From: Qipengyuania sp. ABI-127-1
GTDB taxonomy: Bacteria > Pseudomonadota > Alphaproteobacteria > Sphingomonadales > Sphingomonadaceae
Reading direction: 5' to 3'
Assembly (NCBI GenBank): GCA_022953095.1
Contig: JALJCR010000001.1
Span: 434,001-498,000 of the forward strand
Length of the DNA: 64,000 nt
Part shown: piece by piece, positions 34,879 through 42,320 of the stretch
How the letters are laid out: every line of letters begins with the position of its first letter
Numbering within the stretch: position 1 is the first letter of the stretch
Position numbers and translations under genes: made by a program
Notes under the pieces: model-generated
Seen by the model: the letters and a program-made list of their open reading frames with translations, nothing else
What the model was told of the DNA's origin: nothing
Databases searched by the model: none

Positions 34879-35855
34879 GATACCCCGCATCCGAGAAGCT
34901 GGAGATCATCAGGATCGTTGAGCAATCGCATCTCCCGGCCAAGCGCACGTTGGACCAGCTCGGCGTCGCACGGCGCACCTTCTACCGCTGGTATGACCGT
35001 TACCTTGAAGGCGGGCCGGAGGCGCTGGCAGACAGGTCATCGACGCCGATCCGCGTGTGGAACAGGATCGCACCCGAGGTTCAGGATCAGATCGTCGAGA
35101 TGGCGCTGGAGCAGACTGACCTCAGCCCAAGGGAACTGGCGGTGCCCTTCACTGACGAGAAGCGCTACTTCGTGTCGGAAGCCACCGTCTACCGGCTGCT
35201 CAAGGCCCACGATCTGATCACCAGTCCGGCCTATACTGTGATCAAGGCGGCAGAGGCGTTCCACACCCAGACCACGCGCCCCAACGAGATGTGGCAGACC
35301 GACTTTACCTACTTCAAGATCATCGGGTGGGGCTGGGTCTACCTCTCGACCGTGCTCGACGATTACTCGCGCTACATCATCGCCTGGAAGCTCTGCACCA
35401 CCATGCGAGCCGAGGACGTCACCGACACGCTCGACATGGCTCTGGCAGCCTCAGGCTGCGACCATGCCAATGTGCTGCACAGACCACGTCTGCTGAGCGA
35501 CAACGGTCCCAGCTACATCGCCGGGGAACTGGCCGAATACATCGAAGCGAACCGGATGAGCCATGTGCGCGGTGCACCCTTCCATCCGCAGACCCAGGGC
35601 AAGATCGAGAGATGGCATCAAACGCTAAAGAACCGCGTGCTGCTCGAAAACTACTTCCTGCCTGGCGACCTCGAACAGCAGATCGAGGCGTTCGTCGAGC
35701 ATTACAACCACCAGCGCTATCACGAAAGCCTCGACAACGTGACGCCTGCCGATGCCTACTTCGGCAGGGCTGCCGCCATCATCAAACGACGAGAAAGGAT
35801 CAAGCGAAAGACACTCGAACATCGGAGCTTGCAACACCGCAAGCTCGCCGCCTAA
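34875..35855 (+). CDS. IS3-type transposase OrfB (DDE integrase domain)
   Basis: A 326-aa transposase with an N-terminal HTH (KRTLDQLGVARRTFYRWYDR) and an rve integrase core. The catalytic acids are visible: Asp in EMWQTDFTYFKI, Asp in RLLSDNGPSYIAG and Glu in QGKIERWHQTLKN. All domains are complete, so the enzyme is probably active. Confidence 0.92.
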   Translation: MRYPASEKLEIIRIVEQSHLPAKRTLDQLGVARRTFYRWYDRYLEGGPEALADRSSTPIRVWNRIAPEVQDQIVEMALEQTDLSPRELAVPFTDEKRYFVSEATVYRLLKAHDLITSPAYTVIKAAEAFHTQTTRPNEMWQTDFTYFKIIGWGWVYLSTVLDDYSRYIIAWKLCTTMRAEDVTDTLDMALAASGCDHANVLHRPRLLSDNGPSYIAGELAEYIEANRMSHVRGAPFHPQTQGKIERWHQTLKNRVLLENYFLPGDLEQQIEAFVEHYNHQRYHESLDNVTPADAYFGRAAAIIKRRERIKRKTLEHRSLQHRKLAA

Positions 35856-35920
35856 ACATCAAACCCAGACGAGGCCCGCACTCCGCAATCCTACGCCGCG
35901 AGTTGTGCCAAATGTTTTGA

Positions 35921-36046
35921 CGACGGACAGTCGAGCATCTGCAGCGGCTTGGCGTTCCGGACATCGTGATGGGTGAGCGAGAAATAGCAGCGCGCATGCT
36001 TTCGTTCACCGCGCGCCAACTCCAGTCGTCGCCAGGGAAAGGATGA
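35921..36046 (+). pseudogene. C-terminal remnant of Kef-type cation:proton antiporter
   Basis: Forty-one codons read RRTVEHLQRLGVPDIVMGER and EIAARMLSFTARQL before a stop. This matches the usual end of monovalent cation:proton antiporter-2 (KefB/YbaL-like) proteins (HLxxLGaD.VvmGEREIA..M). A stop lies directly before it at the edge of IS element A, so everything upstream is lost. It is a dead fragment. Confidence 0.6.
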
Positions 36047-36263
36047 ATCGCCTATAATGCAACATTACGTCGTTCATGAGTCCTGGAATTACGATGCCCT
36101 AAAGGGCAATCGAAAGTCTTGGGTTAGGCAAGGATGCGAAGTCCATCGCCGAAAACTCTATCCAGAAATGGACCAATTTTCAGGTAGCAGAGCAGATTGA
36201 CGTGACCCCCTGATTTTCCTCCAAGTTGGATTAGAGTCCGGCCCTGACAGAAGGACGGACGAG

Positions 36264-36530
36264 ATGAAGAGAACGAGGTTTTCAGAAGAGCAGATCATCG
36301 GCGTGCTCAAGGAGGCGGAGGCGGGAGCGAAGACCGCCGACCTGGCCCGGCGACACGGGGTTTCGGAAGCGACGATCTACAACTGGAAGTCGAAGTATGG
36401 TGGGCTGGAGGTGTCTGATGCCCGGCGGCTCAAGGAGCTCGAGAGCGAGAACGCCAAGCTCAAGCGCCTGCTGGCCGACACGATGCTGGACAAAGCGGCG
36501 TTGAAGGATCTTCTGGCAAAAAAGTTCTGA
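36264..36530 (+). CDS. IS3 element B transposase OrfA
   Basis: An 88-aa HTH protein (MKRTRFSEEQIIGVLKEAEA, KTADLARRHGVSEATIYNWK) with a leucine-zipper C-terminus (RRLKELESENAKLKRLLADT). It ends KDLLAKKF. The run of six A plus G at 36517-36523 is a classic slippery site for a -1 shift into OrfB, whose frame is open across the OrfA stop (LTPAAQREAVAHLQ...). Confidence 0.92.
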   Translation: MKRTRFSEEQIIGVLKEAEAGAKTADLARRHGVSEATIYNWKSKYGGLEVSDARRLKELESENAKLKRLLADTMLDKAALKDLLAKKF

Positions 36531-37132
36531 CGCCCGCCGCGCAGCGGGAAGCTGTCGCTCATCTTCAGGCATGCCACGGGATGAGCGAGCGGCGGGCGTG
36601 CCGTGTCATCGATGCCGGTCGCAAGAGCGTGCGTTACCGTTCCACCCGGGGCGATGACGCCGATCTGCGTGAGAAGCTGCGCGAGCTGGCCAACCAGCGA
36701 CGGCGGTTCGGCTATCGCCGTCTGCACATCCTGCTGCGCCGGGAGGGGATCATGATCAACCGGAAGAAGACCCAGAGGCTCTACAAGGAGGAAGGCTTGG
36801 CGGTGAGGCGTCGACGCAGTCGCAGGCGCGCAGTCGGCACGAGGGCACCTGCTCCGGTGCTCGCCTTACCGAACCAGCGCTGGAGCCTGGACTTCGTGCA
36901 CGACCAGATGGCGTCGGGCAGGAGGTTCCGGGTGCTCAACGTGGTCGATGACGTGACAAGGGAGTGTCTGGCAGCGGTGCCGGACACGTCGATCTCTGGT
37001 CGCCGTGTCGTTCGAGAGCTGACCGAGCTGATCGCCCAGCGTGGCAAGCCCGGCATGATCGTCAGCGACAACGTCCTAGGTCGGGAAGCAGCTGTGGGAA
37101 AAGGCCAGCAGGTCTCGTTGCGCCGATCATGA
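36527..37132 (+). pseudogene. IS3 element B OrfB, 5' part (interrupted)
   Basis: The -1 frame from the slippery site reads LTPAAQREAVAHLQACHG, then MSERRACRVIDAGRKSVRYR, the HTH_21 segment RRFGYRRLHILLRREG and the integrase core. The first catalytic Asp (RWSLDFVHDQM) and second (MIVSDN) are present. At 37073 the IS110 element interrupts codon GGA; the frame then reads 20 residues of IS110 DNA to a stop. The remainder lies at 38732-39094. Confidence 0.9.
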
Positions 37133-37139
37133 TCGGCGC
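37120..37139 (+). terminator. 20-bp palindrome with T-rich tail
   Basis: GCGCCGATCATGATCGGCGC is a perfect 20-bp palindrome followed by taatttcttttt. It has the form of an intrinsic terminator reading rightward, in the distal noncoding end of the IS110 element. It may stop IS3 transcripts or belong to the element's structured RNA. Confidence 0.5.
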
Positions 37140-37285
37140 TAATTTCTTTTTGATCCAGATGGCTTCCATCGTCAAGGAATGCGCTCTCGGCCATAGCAAA
37201 CACAGGATCCAGCGGCCGCATCGGTCGTGGTCCTAACCGTCCTTAAAATGAGATGCGGATGCCAGATGGAAGGCCCGAACATTAT

Positions 37286-38578
37286 CTACAGGGTCGCAGT
37301 TGCGCCCTCACGGCACAGCAGAGAGGGGTCCTTCCATCTGGTGTCCGCCCGTTCAAGGAACGGGCGGTACTCGGTTCCCGTCTTGATGACGGCGTGCGCG
37401 ACGCGCGCCATCTTGGCGGTGAGTGCAGTCATTGCCTTGCGGCGGCGATCAGGGTCGCTGGCGTGTCCTTCCATGTATCGACCCAGCTTATCGCGAAAGC
37501 TGTTGTCGCGTTGGCGAGCGGCAACTTGTGCGGCCATCCAGAAAGTGCGGCGCAACCGAGCATTGCCATACTTGGAAAGCTTGGTCCGACCGCGGAATGT
37601 GCCGGACTGGCAGGTGGCCAGATCGAGCCCGCAGAACTTGAGGAACTGGCGATGGTGGGCAAACCGTCGAAGGTCCCCGGCCTCGGCGAGGATGGTCAGC
37701 GCGTTGATGGGACCGATGCCAGGGATCATACGAAGCAGCTGGTAGTCACGGTTCTCGCTGAGCATGGCATGGGCGGTTCGCTCGATCTCGTCGCGTTGGC
37801 GGATCAGACTGCGCGCTTGCGCGATGACCATGCGAAACATGACAATCGCCACGGAATCCTCGTCGACCGGCAGTGCGACCGATGCGCAGGCGGTCTCGTA
37901 AATATCGTTGATTAATCGAGCCTTGGAGACCTTGCGGCCGACCAGTGACCACGCCTCGCTCGTGAATGCTTCCTGGCCAAGCGCTGTCATGCTCGCGGGC
38001 GTCGGAAACCGCTCGAGCAAGGCAAGAAACCAATCAGACCTGCTGTTGCCGGCGAAGCGCTCGATCTCTGGGAAGTAGAGCGGCAGGTAATGGGTCAGGA
38101 TCCGGTGCCAGGTCTGGGTCTTGGCCTTGGAGATGGCCTCGTGTGTCTTCGACATCTCCTGCAGATCGTTAATCCCGGCGGCAAGCGGATCGACGTACCG
38201 CTGGGTGGCGCCAATCCGCAGCATATGCAGGATCACCTGCGCGTCCTTGGAGTCGTTCTTGTCCCAGCCATTATGTAGAGCCTCTCGGGTCCGGGCCAGG
38301 GCCACGGAGGAGATCAGGCGCAGCTCGAATCCTGCTGTGAGCAAGCGGTGCGCCAAGGTGCGGTGATAGTTACCGGTCGCCTCGAAGCCGACGACAATCG
38401 GTCTGCCAATATCAGCCAGATCGGACGCAAGGCGGTCGTAATCGGTCTTCGTCGCCATCACTGTCATACGCCGTCGCCGCCCGCCCTCCGGGCGTTCGAT
38501 GAGTACCTCCTGGCGGTGCTTGGACATATCGATGGCTACCAGCACGGCATCGGCGGGTGTAGAACTGAGCTTGGTCAT
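37286..38578 (-). CDS. IS110-family DEDD transposase/recombinase
   Basis: A 430-aa transposase. The RuvC-like domain shows Asp in [14 protein letters not shown], Glu in [14 protein letters not shown], and Asp pair in [15 protein letters not shown] coiled coil and the C-terminal Tnp_20 domain ([20 protein letters not shown]) follow, with the conserved serine region [20 protein letters not shown]. The start is ATG at 38578 (MTKLSS). Family members insert with a guide (bridge) RNA from the element's noncoding end. The reading frame is intact. Confidence 0.94.
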   Translation of the reverse strand: MTKLSSTPADAVLVAIDMSKHRQEVLIERPEGGRRRRMTVMATKTDYDRLASDLADIGRPIVVGFEATGNYHRTLAHRLLTAGFELRLISSVALARTREALHNGWDKNDSKDAQVILHMLRIGATQRYVDPLAAGINDLQEMSKTHEAISKAKTQTWHRILTHYLPLYFPEIERFAGNSRSDWFLALLERFPTPASMTALGQEAFTSEAWSLVGRKVSKARLINDIYETACASVALPVDEDSVAIVMFRMVIAQARSLIRQRDEIERTAHAMLSENRDYQLLRMIPGIGPINALTILAEAGDLRRFAHHRQFLKFCGLDLATCQSGTFRGRTKLSKYGNARLRRTFWMAAQVAARQRDNSFRDKLGRYMEGHASDPDRRRKAMTALTAKMARVAHAVIKTGTEYRPFLERADTRWKDPSLLCREGATATL

Positions 38579-38729
38579 GGTCGGTCTGTCTCCAAAGTGT
38601 TGAGTCGACAACTTCACTTTAGAGACCTGATGACCGGTCATGACCGCCTTGATGAAGCCTGCGGGCGCTACGCGCCCTTGTCTCCATCAAGGCGAGCACT
38701 GCCTTCGATAGGCAGCTTTCCAATGTGCT
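38579..38729 (-). ncRNA. Possible bridge-RNA region of IS110 element
   Basis: The noncoding left end next to the transposase start is rich in structure: a 10-bp perfect stem (38645-38654 with 38685-38694) enclosing an inner GGGCG/CGCCC hairpin (38663-38667 with 38673-38677), and a 12-bp palindrome ATGACCGGTCAT just before it. In IS110-group elements this end encodes the bridge RNA with two internal loops that pair with target and donor. The assignment is by position and structure only. Confidence 0.4.
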
Positions 38730-38731
38730 AC

Positions 38732-39094
38732 GGAACCGAGCTCACCAGCAACGCCGTGCTGGCATGGTGCGGCGAGATCGGCGTCGAGTGGCATTATATC
38801 GCGCCCGGAAGGCCGATGCAGAATGGCTATGTCGAGAGCTTCAACGGTCGCATGCGGGACGAACTGCTCAACGAGACGCTGTTCATGAGCATGGCCCATG
38901 CCCGTGTCGAGATCGCCGCCTGGGTGGATGATTACAACCGGGAGCGACCGCACTCATCGCTTGGCTACGCAACACCGGCGGCGTTCGCCGCCGAACTGGA
39001 TAAGCAATGGCCTGCTTCGCTACGCCCTACGGGCTCCACTACGCAGCCCATTGCTTCAATCGCGCTTATGCGCAAAACAACCGCCCGGCTCTAA
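38732..39094 (+). pseudogene. IS3 element B OrfB, 3' part
   Basis: This continues the interrupted transposase exactly at the split codon: [20 protein letters not shown], then the catalytic Glu in [16 protein letters not shown] and the rve C-terminus [20 protein letters not shown]. Joining 37073 to 38733 restores an intact OrfB, which proves the nested insertion. Confidence 0.9.
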
Positions 39095-39123
39095 TCCCAG
39101 CTGGGGGAAAGCTGGGGGTCACG

Positions 39124-39288
39124 TCACTGGATGTAAAGTTCCGTCTTCTGATTCTGAGCGATCCTTGTTGCAGCCTTGATCGCCTCGGCTTGGGTGTCGT
39201 GCACGCTGCTCGCTCTGGATGAGCCAGCCTTCTTCACCGCCCAACCACCAGTTGAACTTCGAACTACGTGCTGACCTTGCTTCGCCAT
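39124..39288 (-). pseudogene. DUF2188 family protein, C-terminus cut by IS3
   Basis: The reverse strand from ATG 39288 (ribosome site ggaggt) reads MAKQGQHVVRSSTGGWAVKK and SVHDTQAEAIKAATRIAQNQ, then KTELYIQ and stop. This is the DUF2188 start (small proteins of about 70-80 aa that read ...ELYIHGRDGRI...). The normal tail is missing: the last residue and the stop codon come from the terminal TGA of the IS3 element. Only about 15 residues are lost, so some function might remain. Confidence 0.8.
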
Positions 39289-39433
39289 CGCCATTACCTC
39301 CACGACGAATATAACAATCCTGCAAACTTGGCGCTAGGTGCTCGAAGCGATCTTTATGGCGACGATGTCCGCAACATCGCCAGAAAACTACGACAATCGA
39401 CGGTCTTCTATCTGTCCGTCCTAGTCGATCCGC

Positions 39434-39917
39434 CCGAAGGCCGGGCGCTAAGCGCCCGGTTCCTTCTTCTCGTCGTCCAGCGGCGTGCGCAGGACGATCC
39501 GGCCATTGATCGGCACCACTTCAAGCTGCAGCGAAAGCCCTTTACGGTCGCGGTGAAACCACGCGGCTCCGATGCGGGTCCAAAAGCCCTTGTCGCCCTT
39601 GTTGGCGACATGCCAGGCTAGGAAGTCCGGCGGATTGGTCTCCTGCGAGGGTGCGGTATTGCTGCGTGCCATGATGATTTCCTTTCGTGTCTGGTGGCTC
39701 GTTGCACCAAACAGGAAGGCCGCACGGCCAAGGGCAGGATTCATGTCCAACACGGGTGACCCCAGCGAAGGCCGGGGAAACCGGCGCGGGCCGGGCATTG
39801 AAGGCTGACCGCGTGCGGCCAATTGGGTGCTTAAGAACGAGCCCGCCTGATCGAAAGGCATGCAAACACATGGCAAACCGCCACACTTGCGCCTGCGATC
39901 ACTCTCGCCCAAACCTT
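39434..39917 (-). repeat. Repeat unit, copy 2 (74-aa gene plus leader)
   Basis: This is the second copy of the 24150-24619 segment, with small insertions in the leader. The shared noncoding leader of about 240 bp upstream of the 74-aa gene is conserved almost as well as the coding part, suggesting regulatory or RNA function there, or recent duplication. Confidence 0.8.
39448..39672 (-). CDS. 74-aa conserved island protein, copy 2
   Basis: Near-identical to the protein at 24164-24388 (MARSNTAPSQETNPPDF, FWTRIGAAWFHRDRKGLSLQ, GRIVLRTPLDDEKKE). The same ribosome site (aaaggaaatcatc) precedes ATG 39672. It is divergent from the HNH nuclease gene with 249 bp between. The function is unknown; its repeated presence in one island suggests it came with different ancestral modules. 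Confidence 0.78.
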   Translation of the reverse strand: MARSNTAPSQETNPPDFLAWHVANKGDKGFWTRIGAAWFHRDRKGLSLQLEVVPINGRIVLRTPLDDEKKEPGA

Positions 39918-39921
39918 CGCA

Positions 39922-40737
39922 ATGGCAATCGAGGGCAGTTCCCGGAAACGCTGGAGCGAAGAGGAGACGGTGCTTGCGCTGTATCTCTACTTCCAGCTGC
40001 CGTTCGGAAAGCTGCACTCGGGCAATCCGGAAATCCAGGAGCTTGCCGCAGCGCTCGGGCGCACGAATAGCTCGGTCGCGATGAAGCTGTGCAACTTCGC
40101 CAGCCTTGATCCAAAGATCACCGACAGCGGACGCAAGGGCCTGGACGGCGCATCCAAGCTGGATCGCGCGGCCTATGCGGAGTTCGGCCAAGATTGGACA
40201 GGTCTCGTCTCGCGGGCCGAAGACCTATGGGCTGCACAGATCGGGCAATTCGACCCATCGCCCGCACCATCGCGCCTCAATGAGAAGCGCAGTGAATTCC
40301 GGTTCGAGACCTATCAAGGCGAGTCCACCACACAGGCGCTTGTGAACCAGCGTGTCGGCCAAGACTTCTTCCGCCGCGCGGTGCTCGCCAATTACGAAGA
40401 GACCTGCTGCATCACCGGCATCGCCGATCCCCGCCTTCTGACCGCAAGCCACATCAAGCCATGGGGCAAGGACAGCGACAACCGGCACAACCCCGCCAAT
40501 GGCTTGCTGCTTTCAGCGACACTCGACCGCGCCTTTGATCGGGGGCTGATCACGGTCGATCGCCAACGGCGCATTCGCGTCTCGCGGCAATTGCGCGAAA
40601 GCCAGAGCCGCGAGACGCGCGACTTTTTCCAGCAATTCGAGGACGCGACTCTGCGCTCAGCAATCCGGTTCGATCCCGAGCCAGCCTTTCTCGATTGGCA
40701 CAACGAACATTGCTTCGTCGATCAACGCGCCGCCTGA
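39922..40737 (+). CDS. HNH endonuclease
   Basis: A 271-aa protein. The N-terminal third resembles a DNA-binding HTH-like module (RWSEEETVLALYLYFQLPFG, LGRTNSSVAMKLCNFASLDP). The C-terminal HNH_2 nuclease (residues 150-220) has CCITGIADPRLLTASHIKPW, then NRHNPANGLLLSATLDRAFD. The histidine of SHIKPW and the asparagine/histidine of NRHNPANG form the ββα-metal site. Proteins of this layout are annotated as HNH (McrA/restriction-like) endonucleases and are common on islands. No methyltransferase partner is beside it, so it may act on modified or foreign DNA. Confidence 0.9.
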   Translation: MAIEGSSRKRWSEEETVLALYLYFQLPFGKLHSGNPEIQELAAALGRTNSSVAMKLCNFASLDPKITDSGRKGLDGASKLDRAAYAEFGQDWTGLVSRAEDLWAAQIGQFDPSPAPSRLNEKRSEFRFETYQGESTTQALVNQRVGQDFFRRAVLANYEETCCITGIADPRLLTASHIKPWGKDSDNRHNPANGLLLSATLDRAFDRGLITVDRQRRIRVSRQLRESQSRETRDFFQQFEDATLRSAIRFDPEPAFLDWHNEHCFVDQRAA

Positions 40738-40767
40738 CCTGTCAGGCGGCGCGCGGACTGCCGCCCC

Positions 40768-41151
40768 TCAATATTCACTGGCGAGCATGATGGTGAGCAC
40801 CCGCCGGGTCACCGCAGGATTGGCCGGGTCATCGCTGCCAAAATGCAAATCGCGGTCGTAGGCATCGATCTTCCAGAACACGGTTTCGGCAGGCCGCGCA
40901 GGTCGCGTGGTCGTCCAGCGATCTTCGCCATCCTGATAGATCGCTCCGAAATCGCGCTCACCGTAAGGATCGTTGTCCGGCGTGAAGGCGTCGAAGGTTT
41001 CGATCAGCTCGCGCACCCGCGACTGATCTGCCTCTGACAAGGCTCGAAAGCCTTCGGTTGCCACAGCAACGCATGCAACGCCCATCGCCTGCCGCGCCCG
41101 GTCATTAAGCCGCGCAATGCGCTCGCTGCGGGAAAGGGCGCCAGTACTCAT
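40768..41151 (-). CDS. DUF3768 family protein
   Basis: A 127-aa protein of DUF3768 (RIARLNDRARQAMG, then LIETFDAFTPDNDPYGERDF and the terminal RVLTIMLASEY). It is a small acidic protein found on alphaproteobacterial plasmids and islands; the function is unknown. Its ATG overlaps the stop of the preceding 62-aa gene by four bases, so the two are translated together. Confidence 0.85.
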   Translation of the reverse strand: MSTGALSRSERIARLNDRARQAMGVACVAVATEGFRALSEADQSRVRELIETFDAFTPDNDPYGERDFGAIYQDGEDRWTTTRPARPAETVFWKIDAYDRDLHFGSDDPANPAVTRRVLTIMLASEY

Positions 41152-41336
41152 TGCACCGCCCTCCCGCCAAGTTCGCAGAGTTCGACCAGCTCGCCAAAAT
41201 CCTCACGCTCGCCCAGTTCCTCGGCCAAGCGCTGCACGGTTCCGAACGGCAGACCGTTCTCATTGGCCAGCATTCGCAACCAGTCCTCGCGGCACTCGGC
41301 TCCGCATGCGCGGTAGTTCAAGATCAGGTCACCCAT
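41148..41336 (-). CDS. 62-aa hypothetical protein coupled to DUF3768
   Basis: A 62-codon protein MGDLILNYRACGAECREDWL...GTVQRLAEELGEREDFGELV. The Cys-rich start (CGAEC) and the acidic helical end give no family I can name. The ATG at 41336 and the ATGA overlap with DUF3768 support reality; a longer open frame upstream is GC-driven. Its role in the island is unknown. Confidence 0.6.
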   Translation of the reverse strand: MGDLILNYRACGAECREDWLRMLANENGLPFGTVQRLAEELGEREDFGELVELCELGGRAVQ

Positions 41337-41875
41337 TTTCTGCCCTCCTTCGGCTGAAAGCCGCATCCGACACGCGGCATGCGGCCTGCCTTCCGGCGAG
41401 GATGGGAGGGGGAGGGAAAACCGGAATCGATGCCCTGGCGCGGGCCAGCGGGCACAGCCCGCCACACGGGGGCGTCTATTTCCGGTTTCGGGAACGAGAG
41501 GGCAAAGCCTTTGGTGTTCCCGCCAGGGATCGCCCGGCGATCCAGAGAACATCGGCACCCTTGCAACGGCGCGAAGCCGACGGAGGTCCTGCGCACGCGA
41601 TCAGTGCGCCAGCGGGCCTCCGGCAATGAAAGAGGCAAGAGTGCCTGCGGGTTAGCTCAGGAATGCCGCGCCCTCAGGAGCGCAGAATGCGTGGGACAGA
41701 GCGCGTCCACCAGGAATTCCCGCTCTGCTTCGAACTGCTCCTGATCGTCACCCGGGTGGGATGAAACCGCAAAGCGGGTTCAGTCGAGCTTTGCGAGATA
41801 GAGCAGGTTGCCCGGAAGGGTAGCTTTCCATTTGTTGGATAAGATTAAACGAGGGGTTCGCTCATGTCGGTCACT
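41337..41875. other. 539-bp noncoding stretch
   Basis: No convincing gene on either strand; open frames here are short and compositional. It is bounded by the 5' end of the DUF3768 operon and the 3' end of the ATPase remnant, so it should contain the operon's promoter. I see no RNA gene, long repeat or clear hairpin-plus-T terminator. Confidence 0.6.
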
Positions 41876-42244
41876 TTACGGCAATCGAGCCGCGTTTTGA
41901 CGTTGACGCAAATCATCGGTCCATCTGGCGAGAGTGTTTATTTCACTGTCAAGGGCATCTGGGTTTGGAAGCGGGCGATTCAACGCAGGTGCGGTGCTAT
42001 GCAGCAACTCAGAACACCGCTGAAAACCATCGCGCATGGTCTCACAGTCAGCGATCGTGATCGCAGTCAGCTTGACGAGGCCGGGCGTTTTTACCTCGTT
42101 GGACAGACGGCGAAGAACGTGACTTACCGCTTCCTCAACCGCGATTTCCCACGTGTCTCGCAGCGATCCGGCGATAGATTTTACCGTTTCACGCCATTTG
42201 TCCTGATCGCCCTGATCGGGCAGGCTGTTGATCCCGCCCGGCAC
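41876..42244 (-). pseudogene. C-terminal remnant of a large AAA/RloC-like ATPase
   Basis: The reverse strand reads DKWRETVKSIAGSLRDTWEI, AVEEAVSHVLRRLSNEVKTP and GFQRCSELLHSTAPALNRPL. This resembles the very end of AAA-family ATPases of the PrrC/RloC type, where an HSxP-like motif and charged helix close the protein. No Walker motifs are upstream; the relaxase gene end follows within about 80 bp. It is read as a fragment left by deletion. A short independent gene starting at 42244 (MPGGINSLPDQ) is possible but less likely. Confidence 0.5.
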
Positions 42245-42320
42245 GGCCTGTAGAAGAAGAGCAGTTCATTCCAACGGCAGGACGAAGGATGCTATGGCCT
42301 GCCGTCGCCGGTGCTTTCGA

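Larger units (their letters stand above)
34438..35910 (+). mobile_element. IS3-family-like element A
   Basis: About 1.47 kb with overlapping orfA and orfB. Possible ends are TGGCACA (34438) and its inverse TGTGCCA (ending 35910), with weaker similarity inward. No target duplication is seen, and different broken genes lie on each side (LysR left, antiporter right), so the element probably mediated a deletion or rearrangement. Exact ends are uncertain. Confidence 0.7.
37074..38729 (-). mobile_element. IS110-family element nested in IS3
   Basis: A 1656-bp insertion flanked by ACG on both sides (37071-37073 and 38730-38732). The target, reconstructed from the IS3 orfB reading frame, contained a single ACG. 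It carries one transposase gene on the reverse strand with noncoding ends of about 150 bp (upstream of the gene) and 212 bp (downstream). The lack of terminal inverted repeats is typical of IS110. Confidence 0.88.
36198..39126 (+). mobile_element. IS3-family element B, split by IS110 insertion
   Basis: Ends are a 13-bp perfect inverted repeat, TGACGTGACCCCC (36198-36210) and its inverse (39114-39126), followed by imperfect matching to GGATTAGAG. Without the inserted IS110 (37074-38729) the element is about 1.27 kb, normal for IS3. No target duplication is obvious. The right end interrupts a DUF2188 gene. Confidence 0.85.

Noticed and set aside
34434-35913. Target-site duplication around IS element A
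   Set aside because: The bases beside the proposed ends (CTA left, AAT right) differ, and the flanks belong to different genes.
41864-42253. 129-codon forward frame
   Set aside because: It is antisense to the ATPase-tail remnant, whose sequence resembles known protein ends; the forward frame has no homology signal.
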